Below are positions 32,370-40,552 of a stretch of DNA of 64,000 nt, in pieces (position 1 is the first letter of the stretch; each line of letters begins with the position of its first letter). The position numbers and the translations under genes are program-made. Under the pieces are notes generated by a model that was given only the letters and a program-made list of their open reading frames with translations, searched no databases and was not told the origin of the DNA. This DNA is from Chitinophagales bacterium (GTDB lineage Bacteria; Bacteroidota; Bacteroidia; Chitinophagales; Chitinophagaceae), in NCBI GenBank assembly GCA_017303335.1, contig JAFLBK010000001.1:501001-565000 (forward strand), written 5' to 3'.

Positions 32370-35270
32370 ATGCGCAAACTCCCGCTGATCGCAGTTCTCA
32401 TCCTCTCCATCCATTGCTATGCCCAGGAAAACGCCGCCAGCCGGTGGGCCGACAGTGTTTTTAAAACCCTGAGCCGGGATGAGCAGATCGCCCAGTTGAT
32501 GGTGGTTCGCCTTTCTGAGAAAACCGCCACCGGTTACCTGTACTACGATTCCCTGGTCATGGAACTGGTTAAGAAATACAATGTGGGTGGCGTTTGCCTG
32601 TTCCAGGGAGGCCCGGTATTACAGGCCCGAACGATCAACAAACTGCAGGCAGCCGCCAAAACACCCATCCTGATGTGTATCGATGGGGAGTGGGGATTGG
32701 GCATGCGGTACGACAGCATACTTCCCTTACCCCGGCAGATGATGCTGGGCGCCATGCAGGATCCCCGGATCATGTACCAATACGGAAAGATCGTAGGCAA
32801 CCAGTGTAAACGTGCCGGCATCCAGGTAAACTACGCCCCGGTCATGGACGTAAACAACAACCCCGATAACCCGGTGATCAATGACCGCAGTTTCGGGGAA
32901 GATAAATACAAAGTGGCTGAGTATGGCATTCAATATATGAAAGGCATGCAGGATGTGGGTGTGATGGCCTGCGCCAAACACTTCCCCGGCCACGGTGATG
33001 TAAGCGTTGATTCGCACAAAGACCTGCCGGTGATCAATAAGACAAGAGGCCAGCTCGATTCCCTGGAACTCTATCCCTTCCGGGAGATATTCAAAGCCGG
33101 CGTGGGCAGCGTGATGATCGCTCATCTTTCCATTCCGTCTATCGACAATACACCCAACAAACCCACATCGATCAGTTATAAGAATGTAACCGAACTGATG
33201 CGCAACGAACTCGGTTACCAGGGTCTCACCTTCACCGACGCCCTCGGCATGCAGGGCGTGAACAAGTTCTATCCCAACGGCGCTGCCTCCGTCGAATCGC
33301 TGGTGGCCGGCAACGATATGCTCTGCCTGCCCAATGATATTCCACAGGCCATCGAACGCATCAAACTGGCGATCGACAGCGGCCGCTTAAGCTGGGCCGC
33401 TATTGAAGCTCACTGCCGGAAAGTATTGCTGGCCAAATACCAGTACGGACTTTCCAAATGGCAACCCGTAAGCATCGAAAACCTGGCAGCCGATCTCAAC
33501 AGCAATGTTCCGTTCATGCGGAAGCTGGTTGCCGAAGAGGCGCTCACCGTACTGAAGAAAACCGATAAGCATTTCTTCCCGCTGAAAGCGGGTGAGAAAG
33601 ACGTGGTATACGTAAGTGTGGGCGCCGGCAGCGATAATGCCTTTGCCCGCCGCATGCGTGCCGATTACAATGCCGACGTGATCTATTTTGATTTCAAACA
33701 GGATGATTCAAAGAATGCTGCCACCGTGGCATCGATCAAAAAGCAGTATAAAAAAGTTGTGATCGGCATTCATAGTTACAGTCGCACCCCCGCCAACAAT
33801 TTCAACATCAGCAAGGCGGCCGTTGACCTGGTTACGCAATTGCAAAAGAAAACACACGCCATTACCTTCGTTTTCGGAAACCCCTACGCCATCAGGAACT
33901 GGTGCGATGCCAAAAACCTCGTGGCCTGCTACGAGGACGACAGCATCGTGCACAACGTAGCCATCGACCTGCTGCAGGGAAAGATCGCGGCGAAAGGAAA
34001 ACTACCGGTGACCGTTTGCCCGAAATTCAAATACGGAACGGGTATCAGCTACACAGCCCTGGCTCCCATCGATCCATCCCGCCTGACGCTGGATGCCAAC
34101 AAACTCACCTTCATCGACGCCATTGCCGAAGATGCCATTGCGAAAGGAGCGGCGCCCGGCGCAGCCGTACTGGTAGCCAAAGACGGTAAGATCGCTTACT
34201 ACAAAACCTACGGAAGTTTTTCCTACGACAAAGCCGAGCCGGTAACCACCGAATCGATATACGATATGGCTTCTGTAACGAAGATCTGCGCCACCACCAT
34301 CTCGGTGATGAAACTCTACGACGAAGGAAAGCTTGATCTTAAAAAAAAACTCCTTGATTATCTTCCCTGGGTAAAAGGTAGCAATAAAGAAAATCTCGAA
34401 ATAAAAGAGATACTCCTCCACCAGGCCGGACTTGTTTCATTCATCCCCTTCTACAAAGAAACCCTGGATGCAAGCGGAGCGCCGTTGCCTGCGTATTATG
34501 CTTCCAAACAAAGCGACTCATTCAGTATTCCGGTTGCCAGCAACATGTTCATGCGTACCGACTGGCGGGATACGATCTATAAACGCATTCTGCAAAGTCC
34601 GCTCGGTAAAGCCAACCGCTATGTGTACAGCGACAATGATTTTATTTTCCTCGGAAAGATCGTGGAAGCGATCAGCGGTATGCCCCTGAATGAATATGTG
34701 AAGAAGACCTTTTACCAGCCGATGGGACTGACGACGGCGGGTTTCAAACCACTGGAGCAATTTCCTGCCAAACGGATCGCTCCGACGGAAGATGAAAAAT
34801 TCTTTCGCATGCAATTGTTGCGTGGCTATGTACACGATCCTGGCGCCGCTATGTTTGGCGGCGTGGCCGGTCATGCCGGGCTGTTCAGCAATGCCTACGA
34901 CCTGGCCATGATCATGCAGATGTTATTGAACGGGGGAACCCTGAACGGCAAGCGCTATCTGCAAAAAGAAACCGTGGCGCTTTTTACCGAGTACCACAGT
35001 TCCATCAGCCGCCGCGGCTACGGATTCGACAAACCGGAAAAAGACAACCACATCCGCCCCGACCCCTATCCCTGCTATTCCGCTTCGCCACTCACATTCG
35101 GTCATACCGGCTTTACCGGTACCTGTGTTTGGGCCGATCCCCTGTACAATATCGTATTCGTATTCCTGAGCAACCGTGTCAATCCGCAAGGCGGCGATAA
35201 CACCAGGCTCCTGCGGATGAATGTGCGCACCAATATCCAGGAAGCGATTTATAGGGCGATGGGTCTTTGA
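32370..35270 (+). CDS. GH3 beta-N-acetylhexosaminidase-like / serine beta-lactamase-like fusion
   Basis: 966 residues. Signal peptide (LIAVLILSIHCYAQ). Residues ~20-360 are a NagZ-type GH3 domain with CIDGEWGLGMRY, KHFPGHGDVSVDSH (catalytic Asp-His loop) and the nucleophile region FTDALGMQG. A GH3 C-terminal-like domain follows (~380-570, VYVSVGAGSDNAF, GIHSYSRTP). Residues ~590-966 form a class C beta-lactamase/esterase domain with S-x-x-K in MASVTKICATT, Y-x-N-like YSDNDF and HTG in FGHTGFTGT. It could release GlcNAc from muropeptides and cleave a peptide or ester bond in the same exported protein. The same fusion is known in Bacteroidota. Divergent from mutL. Confidence 0.9.
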   Translation: MRKLPLIAVLILSIHCYAQENAASRWADSVFKTLSRDEQIAQLMVVRLSEKTATGYLYYDSLVMELVKKYNVGGVCLFQGGPVLQARTINKLQAAAKTPILMCIDGEWGLGMRYDSILPLPRQMMLGAMQDPRIMYQYGKIVGNQCKRAGIQVNYAPVMDVNNNPDNPVINDRSFGEDKYKVAEYGIQYMKGMQDVGVMACAKHFPGHGDVSVDSHKDLPVINKTRGQLDSLELYPFREIFKAGVGSVMIAHLSIPSIDNTPNKPTSISYKNVTELMRNELGYQGLTFTDALGMQGVNKFYPNGAASVESLVAGNDMLCLPNDIPQAIERIKLAIDSGRLSWAAIEAHCRKVLLAKYQYGLSKWQPVSIENLAADLNSNVPFMRKLVAEEALTVLKKTDKHFFPLKAGEKDVVYVSVGAGSDNAFARRMRADYNADVIYFDFKQDDSKNAATVASIKKQYKKVVIGIHSYSRTPANNFNISKAAVDLVTQLQKKTHAITFVFGNPYAIRNWCDAKNLVACYEDDSIVHNVAIDLLQGKIAAKGKLPVTVCPKFKYGTGISYTALAPIDPSRLTLDANKLTFIDAIAEDAIAKGAAPGAAVLVAKDGKIAYYKTYGSFSYDKAEPVTTESIYDMASVTKICATTISVMKLYDEGKLDLKKKLLDYLPWVKGSNKENLEIKEILLHQAGLVSFIPFYKETLDASGAPLPAYYASKQSDSFSIPVASNMFMRTDWRDTIYKRILQSPLGKANRYVYSDNDFIFLGKIVEAISGMPLNEYVKKTFYQPMGLTTAGFKPLEQFPAKRIAPTEDEKFFRMQLLRGYVHDPGAAMFGGVAGHAGLFSNAYDLAMIMQMLLNGGTLNGKRYLQKETVALFTEYHSSISRRGYGFDKPEKDNHIRPDPYPCYSASPLTFGHTGFTGTCVWADPLYNIVFVFLSNRVNPQGGDNTRLLRMNVRTNIQEAIYRAMGL

Positions 35271-35278
35271 TCCGTTTC

Positions 35279-36685
35279 TTATTCCTGTACCAGGTTACCG
35301 GCCGCCCATCGTACCGTGTTTTCCGACACAAAATATTTTGCCTTCAGCTCCAGCAGTTTCTGCAACGCTTCCAGCGCCTTGGTTTCCCGGGCATTGACCA
35401 GGAACAAAGAACTTTCACCCGAACGGAACCGGAGTTCTTCCGCCCGCTGCAATTGCAGGTAATTGCGCCAGGATTGTTCCTGCCATTTCACCTGTTCCTT
35501 CAGCGCCAGCAATTCGTTGAAATAAGAACGCACTTTATTTTCTACCTGCCGCTTCTTCTGCTCCAGTTCCAGTTCCGCGTAATTGATCTTTAGCCTCGCT
35601 TTTTTGTATTCGCCTCTTCCCTGTGAAAGCCTGAGCGGAATGGAGATGCTGAGCCCGTAGCGGTAATTGTTTTCGAAGTACGGACTCGTGGCCGTCTTCC
35701 ATACATCATAACCTCGGCCCAGCTGGTTGTACCGGAAGTTTACCACCGGCAACAACTCCTGGAATTTCAGTTTCCGTTCTATGTTCAATGCCTGCAGCTT
35801 GTATTGGTACAGGCGGAGTTCCGGGTGATTGGATACCGCAGCATTCAGCAATTCGTTCAGTACGGGCACCGGCTGATTCATCACGGAGATATCACGCAGG
35901 GGTTCCTGCGGAATGATGTTGGATGGCAATTCATAAGGCTGTGCCCCGGCAGTCCACAGGTATACCGACAATTCAAGTCCCGCGTTCTGAAAATTAAGCC
36001 AGGCCTGCGAGCGCAACAGTTCAAACTGCTGCCATTGCGCCAGCACTTCGGTGGTATCGATGGCGGCCCGGTCGCCCAGCTGGTAGGCGCTGCGCACCCA
36101 CCTGAACCGGTTTTCGTTGATGGCCACTGCTTCATTCATTACCTGGTAGAGTTGATATTCTTTCACCCAGCTCCAGTAACTCTTCAACGCGTCGAGCATG
36201 AGTTGGTTGAGCATGTTTCCTCGTTCGGCAACGGAAGCCTGGCGGAATATTTTCGCGGATTGAAGAGCGGCCCTCCGCTTATCCATCAACAGGTTTTTCG
36301 CCAGCGGAATGCTGATGCCGAGATAACTGCTTTCCCCCTTGGTGTCGACCGGATCGGTACGGTTGCCCGAAAGATATTCCAGGCCCGCTTTTACCTCAAT
36401 ACCAAACCAGGTGGGTATGCTTATTTCGGGACGGTTGTAGGAATAATACGCTGTTCCCTCGAAGGTTTTTTGCGCCGCCTCATTTTCAAACACCGGGTCG
36501 AACTGGCCCCTGGCGGAAACAAGATCTGCCTTCGCCTGTTCGACGAGGATTCCCGCCTGCAGGGCAACGGGGTGGTAGCGCTTCACGATTTCCATCACCT
36601 GCCGGGCCGACAGTGTATGCACACTGTCCTGCGCCACAAGCGCCTGCGTGCACAGGATCAGTAAAAGAAAAATTATCTTGTTCAT
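35279..36685 (-). CDS. TolC family outer membrane efflux protein
   Basis: 468 residues from ATG 36685, which opens a signal peptide (FLLLILCTQALVAQ). Long helical segments with the TolC pattern follow (LVSARGQFDPVFENEA, ISIPLAKNLLMDKRRAALQSAK, SISIPLRLSQGRGEYKKARLKINYAELELEQKK). It forms the outer-membrane tunnel of a type I secretion or efflux complex. The ATG overlaps the stop of the HlyD gene (ATGA), so the two are translationally coupled. Third gene of the ABC-HlyD-TolC operon. Confidence 0.92.
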   Translation of the reverse strand: MNKIIFLLLILCTQALVAQDSVHTLSARQVMEIVKRYHPVALQAGILVEQAKADLVSARGQFDPVFENEAAQKTFEGTAYYSYNRPEISIPTWFGIEVKAGLEYLSGNRTDPVDTKGESSYLGISIPLAKNLLMDKRRAALQSAKIFRQASVAERGNMLNQLMLDALKSYWSWVKEYQLYQVMNEAVAINENRFRWVRSAYQLGDRAAIDTTEVLAQWQQFELLRSQAWLNFQNAGLELSVYLWTAGAQPYELPSNIIPQEPLRDISVMNQPVPVLNELLNAAVSNHPELRLYQYKLQALNIERKLKFQELLPVVNFRYNQLGRGYDVWKTATSPYFENNYRYGLSISIPLRLSQGRGEYKKARLKINYAELELEQKKRQVENKVRSYFNELLALKEQVKWQEQSWRNYLQLQRAEELRFRSGESSLFLVNARETKALEALQKLLELKAKYFVSENTVRWAAGNLVQE

Positions 36686-37995
36686 TTCTTTTCGTTGGTT
36701 GTTGTTTCTTTCCGTTGATAATAATCGGCCGGGAATCCGTTGATGTTCCGCCAGAGTTCGTACCATACCGGTACATCTTTGAGCAACGCGATGCCCTGGG
36801 CGCCGGTGCCCATCCTGAGTTCTTTCGGCCAGGGTTTATCGGCTGGGTCTTCCTGGACAAGCACCCTGAATTTTCCATTCCTGCTTACATTACTTTCAAT
36901 GGCGGTGATGACGCCGCCGAATGTACCCGAAGAAGCCCTGGGCCATCCGCTGAATACAATGGCGGGAAATCCATCGAACAGGAATCGAACCTTCTGGCCA
37001 TTGGCCACCAGGGGCAGATCGAGCGGCTGTACATAGAGTTCAACCGCGTACTTGATTTTGTCGGGTACGATCTCCGCGATCATATCGCCTTCTTTCACAA
37101 ATTCCCCGATGCCTGCTTTCTGCGCCTTCACCACCTGCCCGTCCTGCGTGGCCAGTATGCAGTACATACCGTTGCGGATATTGTAGCTGGCGTATTGATT
37201 CTCCAGTTTGGCGATGTCGGCCTGCCCGCTGGCGATCTGTGTGAGCGATTGAAACTGGTCGCCCTGGGCCTTGCTTACCTTTTCAATGTTCTCCTGCTCC
37301 ACCGCGTTCATTTCGATGCGGGTGATGGTAAGTTCCTGTTTGCTGTTGGCGAATTTATTATCGGCGCTGATCTTTTTGGCCAGGGCATTCTGGTATTGCT
37401 GTGTTCTTGTTTCCAGCTGCGTGAGCGAAACCAGGCCGCTGTCGTACATCAGTTTCTGGCGTCCGAATTGCTTGGTGCTGATGGCGAGGTCATTGGCAGC
37501 CGCAACCGCTTCGGCGCTGTCGGCCTGCACTTTCAGCTCCAGCTGGCGGAGTTTATTCTGCAACTGGTTTAGTTTATACGTCAGCCCGGCATTGATCGCA
37601 CCGATCTGTTGCTGCGTAGCTCCTACCTTGTTTTTGTAATAGGTTACGGATAATTGTTTACCCGCCAGTTGCTCTTTGGTTCGCTCCAGCAGGTTGGGAT
37701 CGAGGTAATCAACCTTTACTTCGGCAAGCTGAACCAGGGTATCGCCGGCCTTTACGTAATCGCCTTCCTTGATATGCCATTTCATCACCCGGCCACCGAT
37801 GAGTGTATTCACCTGCTGCGGCCGCTGATCCTGGTACAGGGTTGTTACCGATCCCCGGGCCCGGATGTTCTGCGTCCAGGGAAGAAAGAGAAACAGGATG
37901 AACAGGGCGGCCAGGCCATAGAACCACCATTTGACCCTGCTGTTTTTATCGTGCAGGTATATCTGTGTATAGGAGCGGATATTATACGGTTTCAT
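36682..37995 (-). CDS. HlyD family membrane fusion protein
   Basis: 437 residues from ATG 37995. One membrane helix near 24-43 (WFYGLAALFILFLFLPW), then a biotinyl-lipoyl-like half (GGRVMKWHIKEGDYVKAGDTL), a long coiled coil with heptads (LTYKLNQLQNKLRQLELKVQ, LETRTQQYQNALAKK), the second lipoyl half (DGQVVKAQKAGIGEFVKEGDMIAEIVPD) and a beta-barrel domain. It connects the ABC exporter with TolC across the periplasm. It overlaps the ABC gene by 14 bases and tolC by 4. Confidence 0.93.
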   Translation of the reverse strand: MKPYNIRSYTQIYLHDKNSRVKWWFYGLAALFILFLFLPWTQNIRARGSVTTLYQDQRPQQVNTLIGGRVMKWHIKEGDYVKAGDTLVQLAEVKVDYLDPNLLERTKEQLAGKQLSVTYYKNKVGATQQQIGAINAGLTYKLNQLQNKLRQLELKVQADSAEAVAAANDLAISTKQFGRQKLMYDSGLVSLTQLETRTQQYQNALAKKISADNKFANSKQELTITRIEMNAVEQENIEKVSKAQGDQFQSLTQIASGQADIAKLENQYASYNIRNGMYCILATQDGQVVKAQKAGIGEFVKEGDMIAEIVPDKIKYAVELYVQPLDLPLVANGQKVRFLFDGFPAIVFSGWPRASSGTFGGVITAIESNVSRNGKFRVLVQEDPADKPWPKELRMGTGAQGIALLKDVPVWYELWRNINGFPADYYQRKETTTNEKK

Positions 37996-39676
37996 TGCTG
38001 TTGTTTTTTGAATCGTTGACAATCGTGGACGTGCTGCCATTTTCGATGCGGATGACCTGCCCGCACATCCGGGCAAAGCCCGCGTCGTTGCTTACTACCA
38101 CAACGGTTACATTACGGTTGTTCAGTAAGAGCCGGATGATCTGTTCCCGGTGTTCTTCATCCACACCCATCCAGGGATCTTCGAGCAGGAGAAGTGAAGG
38201 CGAACCGACAAGGGCCCGCACCAGCAGTATCTTGTGTACAACGGTTTTGGGAAGCCGCTTACCGGTTGGGTCCAGGATCGTATCGAAGCCATTGGGAAGA
38301 GACGCATAGAATGACTGGAGACCGGCTTTGGAGAGCAGGTCAATCACGTCGCTGGTTTCGATATCATCGTTACCAAGGGTGATGTTCTCCCACAAGGTAC
38401 CCTGGAAGATATCCTGGTCGTTGAGCAATACCCCGGTACGCTGGCGCAGTGAATCGCGGGTATAATTATTCATGGGTACATCATTGACCAGGCAGGATCC
38501 CCGGAAATCACTGTAGGCCCCTGCCATCACCCGCAACAGTGTCGATTTACCCGAACCGTCTTTTCCGGTGATGCATACTTTTTCCCCCGGCCCGATCCGC
38601 AGGGAAATATTCTTCAGGATATCCGTTTCATCGGTGTAACTGAACGACAGGTTTTTCATTTCCAGTTTCAATCCCTGTTCGCCCGGCGGCAGTTCCAGGG
38701 TTCCTTCGGTTTCGATGGGTTTATCGGTGAGGTTTGCGAGTTTCTCCACCGCGGTGAGCGTATCGTACACGCTGTTCAGGTTCATGATCAGTTTCTCCAC
38801 CGAATTCAGCACCAGCAGGATCACGATCTCGGCCGCGATGAACTGCCCGATATTGATCTGCATGTTCACCAGTAAGAAAGTGCCCACAATAAGCATCGCA
38901 GCGGTGACGATCGTTTTAAAAATCACCAGCACATTGTATTGCAGCAGGAGTATGCCGAAGTGCCGGTTGCGTGCCGACAGGTAACCGCTCACGAGGTCGT
39001 CTGTCTTCTCGAGATGCAGGTTATTGGCCTTGGCCAGTTTGGTGGATTTGATCACCCGGGCCGACTCTTCGAGCCAGGCCGCCACCTTGTATTTGTAGGT
39101 GCTTTTCTCCAGGCTGGTTTCCAGGCCCCGCTGGCCCGTGTAATACAGGATGAGCCAGAGCAGGAACACCAGCACGATACCGAAGAGGATGAACGCCGGG
39201 TGGTAAAAGGAAAGCAGGATGAGGCCAAACAGGATCTGGATACTGGCGGTCGGAATATCCAGCAGCAGCTTCGACAGGCTTTTCTGCAATACCGGCACAT
39301 CAAAAAAGCGGTTCACCAGTTCGGGCAGGTAATAACTGTTTGTTTTCTTCAGGTCGAGTTTGGGAATATGATCGGCAAAAGCCAGGGAATAACGCACAAA
39401 TAATTTCTGCTGGATCTTCTCGATGATCTTCATCTGGTTCACCTGCATCATACCGGCGGCAAGTACGCCCGCCACCACGAGTACGATGAGTACAACCAGC
39501 GACGCACGCATCGAAGCGCCCAGCACAAAACCTACAATGGCCTGTATCCCGAGGGGCAGGGAGAGCTGGATCAGCCCGTTGAGGATGGCGTAAAAATATA
39601 CAGCGGTGATTTCTTTTTTTTCCAGCGCAACAAGCTGCATGATCCGGATTACCGGATTGTTCTTTTTTTCAGACAT
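37982..39676 (-). CDS. ABC exporter (TMD-NBD) with degenerate ATPase motifs
   Basis: 564 residues from ATG 39676. Six-helix exporter membrane domain (~20-310), no C39 peptidase domain, then an NBD. Walker A is intact (GKDGSGKST, 371-379), but other motifs deviate: Q-loop Gln is Asn (LLNDQDIF, 419), the LSGGQ signature is LPKTV (475-479), Walker B/Glu is LLLLED instead of LLLLDE (495-500), and the H-loop His is Asn (VVSNDAG, 530). Operon context (HlyD, TolC) says type I secretion, but normal ATP hydrolysis by a homodimer is doubtful. The substrate is unknown; a small exported protein gene lies 69 bases upstream. Confidence 0.88.
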   Translation of the reverse strand: MSEKKNNPVIRIMQLVALEKKEITAVYFYAILNGLIQLSLPLGIQAIVGFVLGASMRASLVVLIVLVVAGVLAAGMMQVNQMKIIEKIQQKLFVRYSLAFADHIPKLDLKKTNSYYLPELVNRFFDVPVLQKSLSKLLLDIPTASIQILFGLILLSFYHPAFILFGIVLVFLLWLILYYTGQRGLETSLEKSTYKYKVAAWLEESARVIKSTKLAKANNLHLEKTDDLVSGYLSARNRHFGILLLQYNVLVIFKTIVTAAMLIVGTFLLVNMQINIGQFIAAEIVILLVLNSVEKLIMNLNSVYDTLTAVEKLANLTDKPIETEGTLELPPGEQGLKLEMKNLSFSYTDETDILKNISLRIGPGEKVCITGKDGSGKSTLLRVMAGAYSDFRGSCLVNDVPMNNYTRDSLRQRTGVLLNDQDIFQGTLWENITLGNDDIETSDVIDLLSKAGLQSFYASLPNGFDTILDPTGKRLPKTVVHKILLVRALVGSPSLLLLEDPWMGVDEEHREQIIRLLLNNRNVTVVVVSNDAGFARMCGQVIRIENGSTSTIVNDSKNNSNETV

Positions 39677-39745
39677 AATGGTTGATTGAATGATTACAGA
39701 AATACCCGGCCTGCTAAGGCATGCAAGGTACAGACGGAGGATCAA

Positions 39746-40033
39746 TCAACAAAAGTCGGGAGGAGGCGTATGATTCTCTGCGAATGCAGGTGTGGGAATG
39801 CCGGAATCTGCCGGAAAAACGGGGGTTCGGGTAAGAGCGCCCCAGTGGTTTGCAAACAGGGCGGCGGTAAAGTCCTTCTTTTCTTTTTTCTTTTCTATAT
39901 CCGGTTTTTCTGGGCTTTTTTCTTCATCAACCGCGAACACGGTCGTTTCCCCGGATGCGAAGATAGACCGCACAAGAGGCCCGGCCTGTACCAGGGTGAA
40001 GATGAGCAGCAATATGGCGGCAGCCTTTTTCAC
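39746..40033 (-). CDS. Small exported protein, GTG start
   Basis: 95 residues. Signal peptide (MKKAAAILLLIFTLVQAGP), then an acidic/lysine-rich stretch (VDEEKSPEKPDIEKKKEKKDF) and a Pro-rich tail ending in Cys. An exact -7 box ends four bases before the GTG, which supports both the gene and this unusual start codon. No family recognised. It is upstream of and co-directional with the ABC-HlyD-TolC operon (69 bases), so it might be transcribed with it; whether it is a substrate or accessory is unknown. Confidence 0.65.
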   Translation of the reverse strand: MKKAAAILLLIFTLVQAGPLVRSIFASGETTVFAVDEEKSPEKPDIEKKKEKKDFTAALFANHWGALTRTPVFPADSGIPTPAFAENHTPPPDFC

Positions 40034-40037
40034 GGCG

Positions 40038-40045
40038 CAAAGATA
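40038..40045 (-). promoter_or_regulatory. -7 box TATCTTTG, near-leaderless
   Basis: Exact TAnnTTTG match on the minus strand, four bases (CGCC) from the GTG start at 40033. Confidence 0.65.
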
Positions 40046-40168
40046 TTTTCCGGATTAACAACCCGGATGGGCCGATTGTTGAAAGATTGTAAAATTTTTC
40101 CGCGGGAGGATGAAGCGGGAAAATGGATTGAAAATCAACCCTTGGCAGTCTTCAATACGGGGAGGCAG

Positions 40169-40543
40169 CTATTTGGCACCGATCAGTTCTTTGACCTGTT
40201 TGATCAGTTCGCGGGTACTGAATGGCTTGGTGATATAGAGAGAAGCGCCCAGGTCGTATCCTTTCTGAATATCGGCTTCCTTGGTTTTGGCGCTCATAAA
40301 CGCCACATGAATATGTTTCAGCTTTTCGGTTTTTTTGATGTGCCGGCATATCTCGTAACCGTCTACATCGGGCATCATAATATCCAGCAGCACCAGTTCG
40401 GGAAGTTGCTTGCCCAGCAGGTCGAGCGCCTCGGTACCGTTCCGGGCGATCATCACGTCGTACCCGTTCTTTTTCATTAAGAATTCGAGCGACATCAATA
40501 TATAGGGATCATCGTCTACGATCAGAACTTTTTGCGCTGCCAT
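40169..40543 (-). CDS. Single-domain response regulator
   Basis: 124 residues, receiver domain only. Acidic pocket DDD at 10-12, phospho-acceptor Asp in LVLLDIMMPDVDGYE, Thr/Ser position in AFMSAKTKE and Lys in YITKPFS. No output domain, so it acts through protein-protein contact or as a phosphate shuttle. It starts nine bases after the stop of the SSF-STAC histidine kinase, its obvious partner. Confidence 0.93.
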   Translation of the reverse strand: MAAQKVLIVDDDPYILMSLEFLMKKNGYDVMIARNGTEALDLLGKQLPELVLLDIMMPDVDGYEICRHIKKTEKLKHIHVAFMSAKTKEADIQKGYDLGASLYITKPFSTRELIKQVKELIGAK

Positions 40544-40552
40544 GATAGTTTA

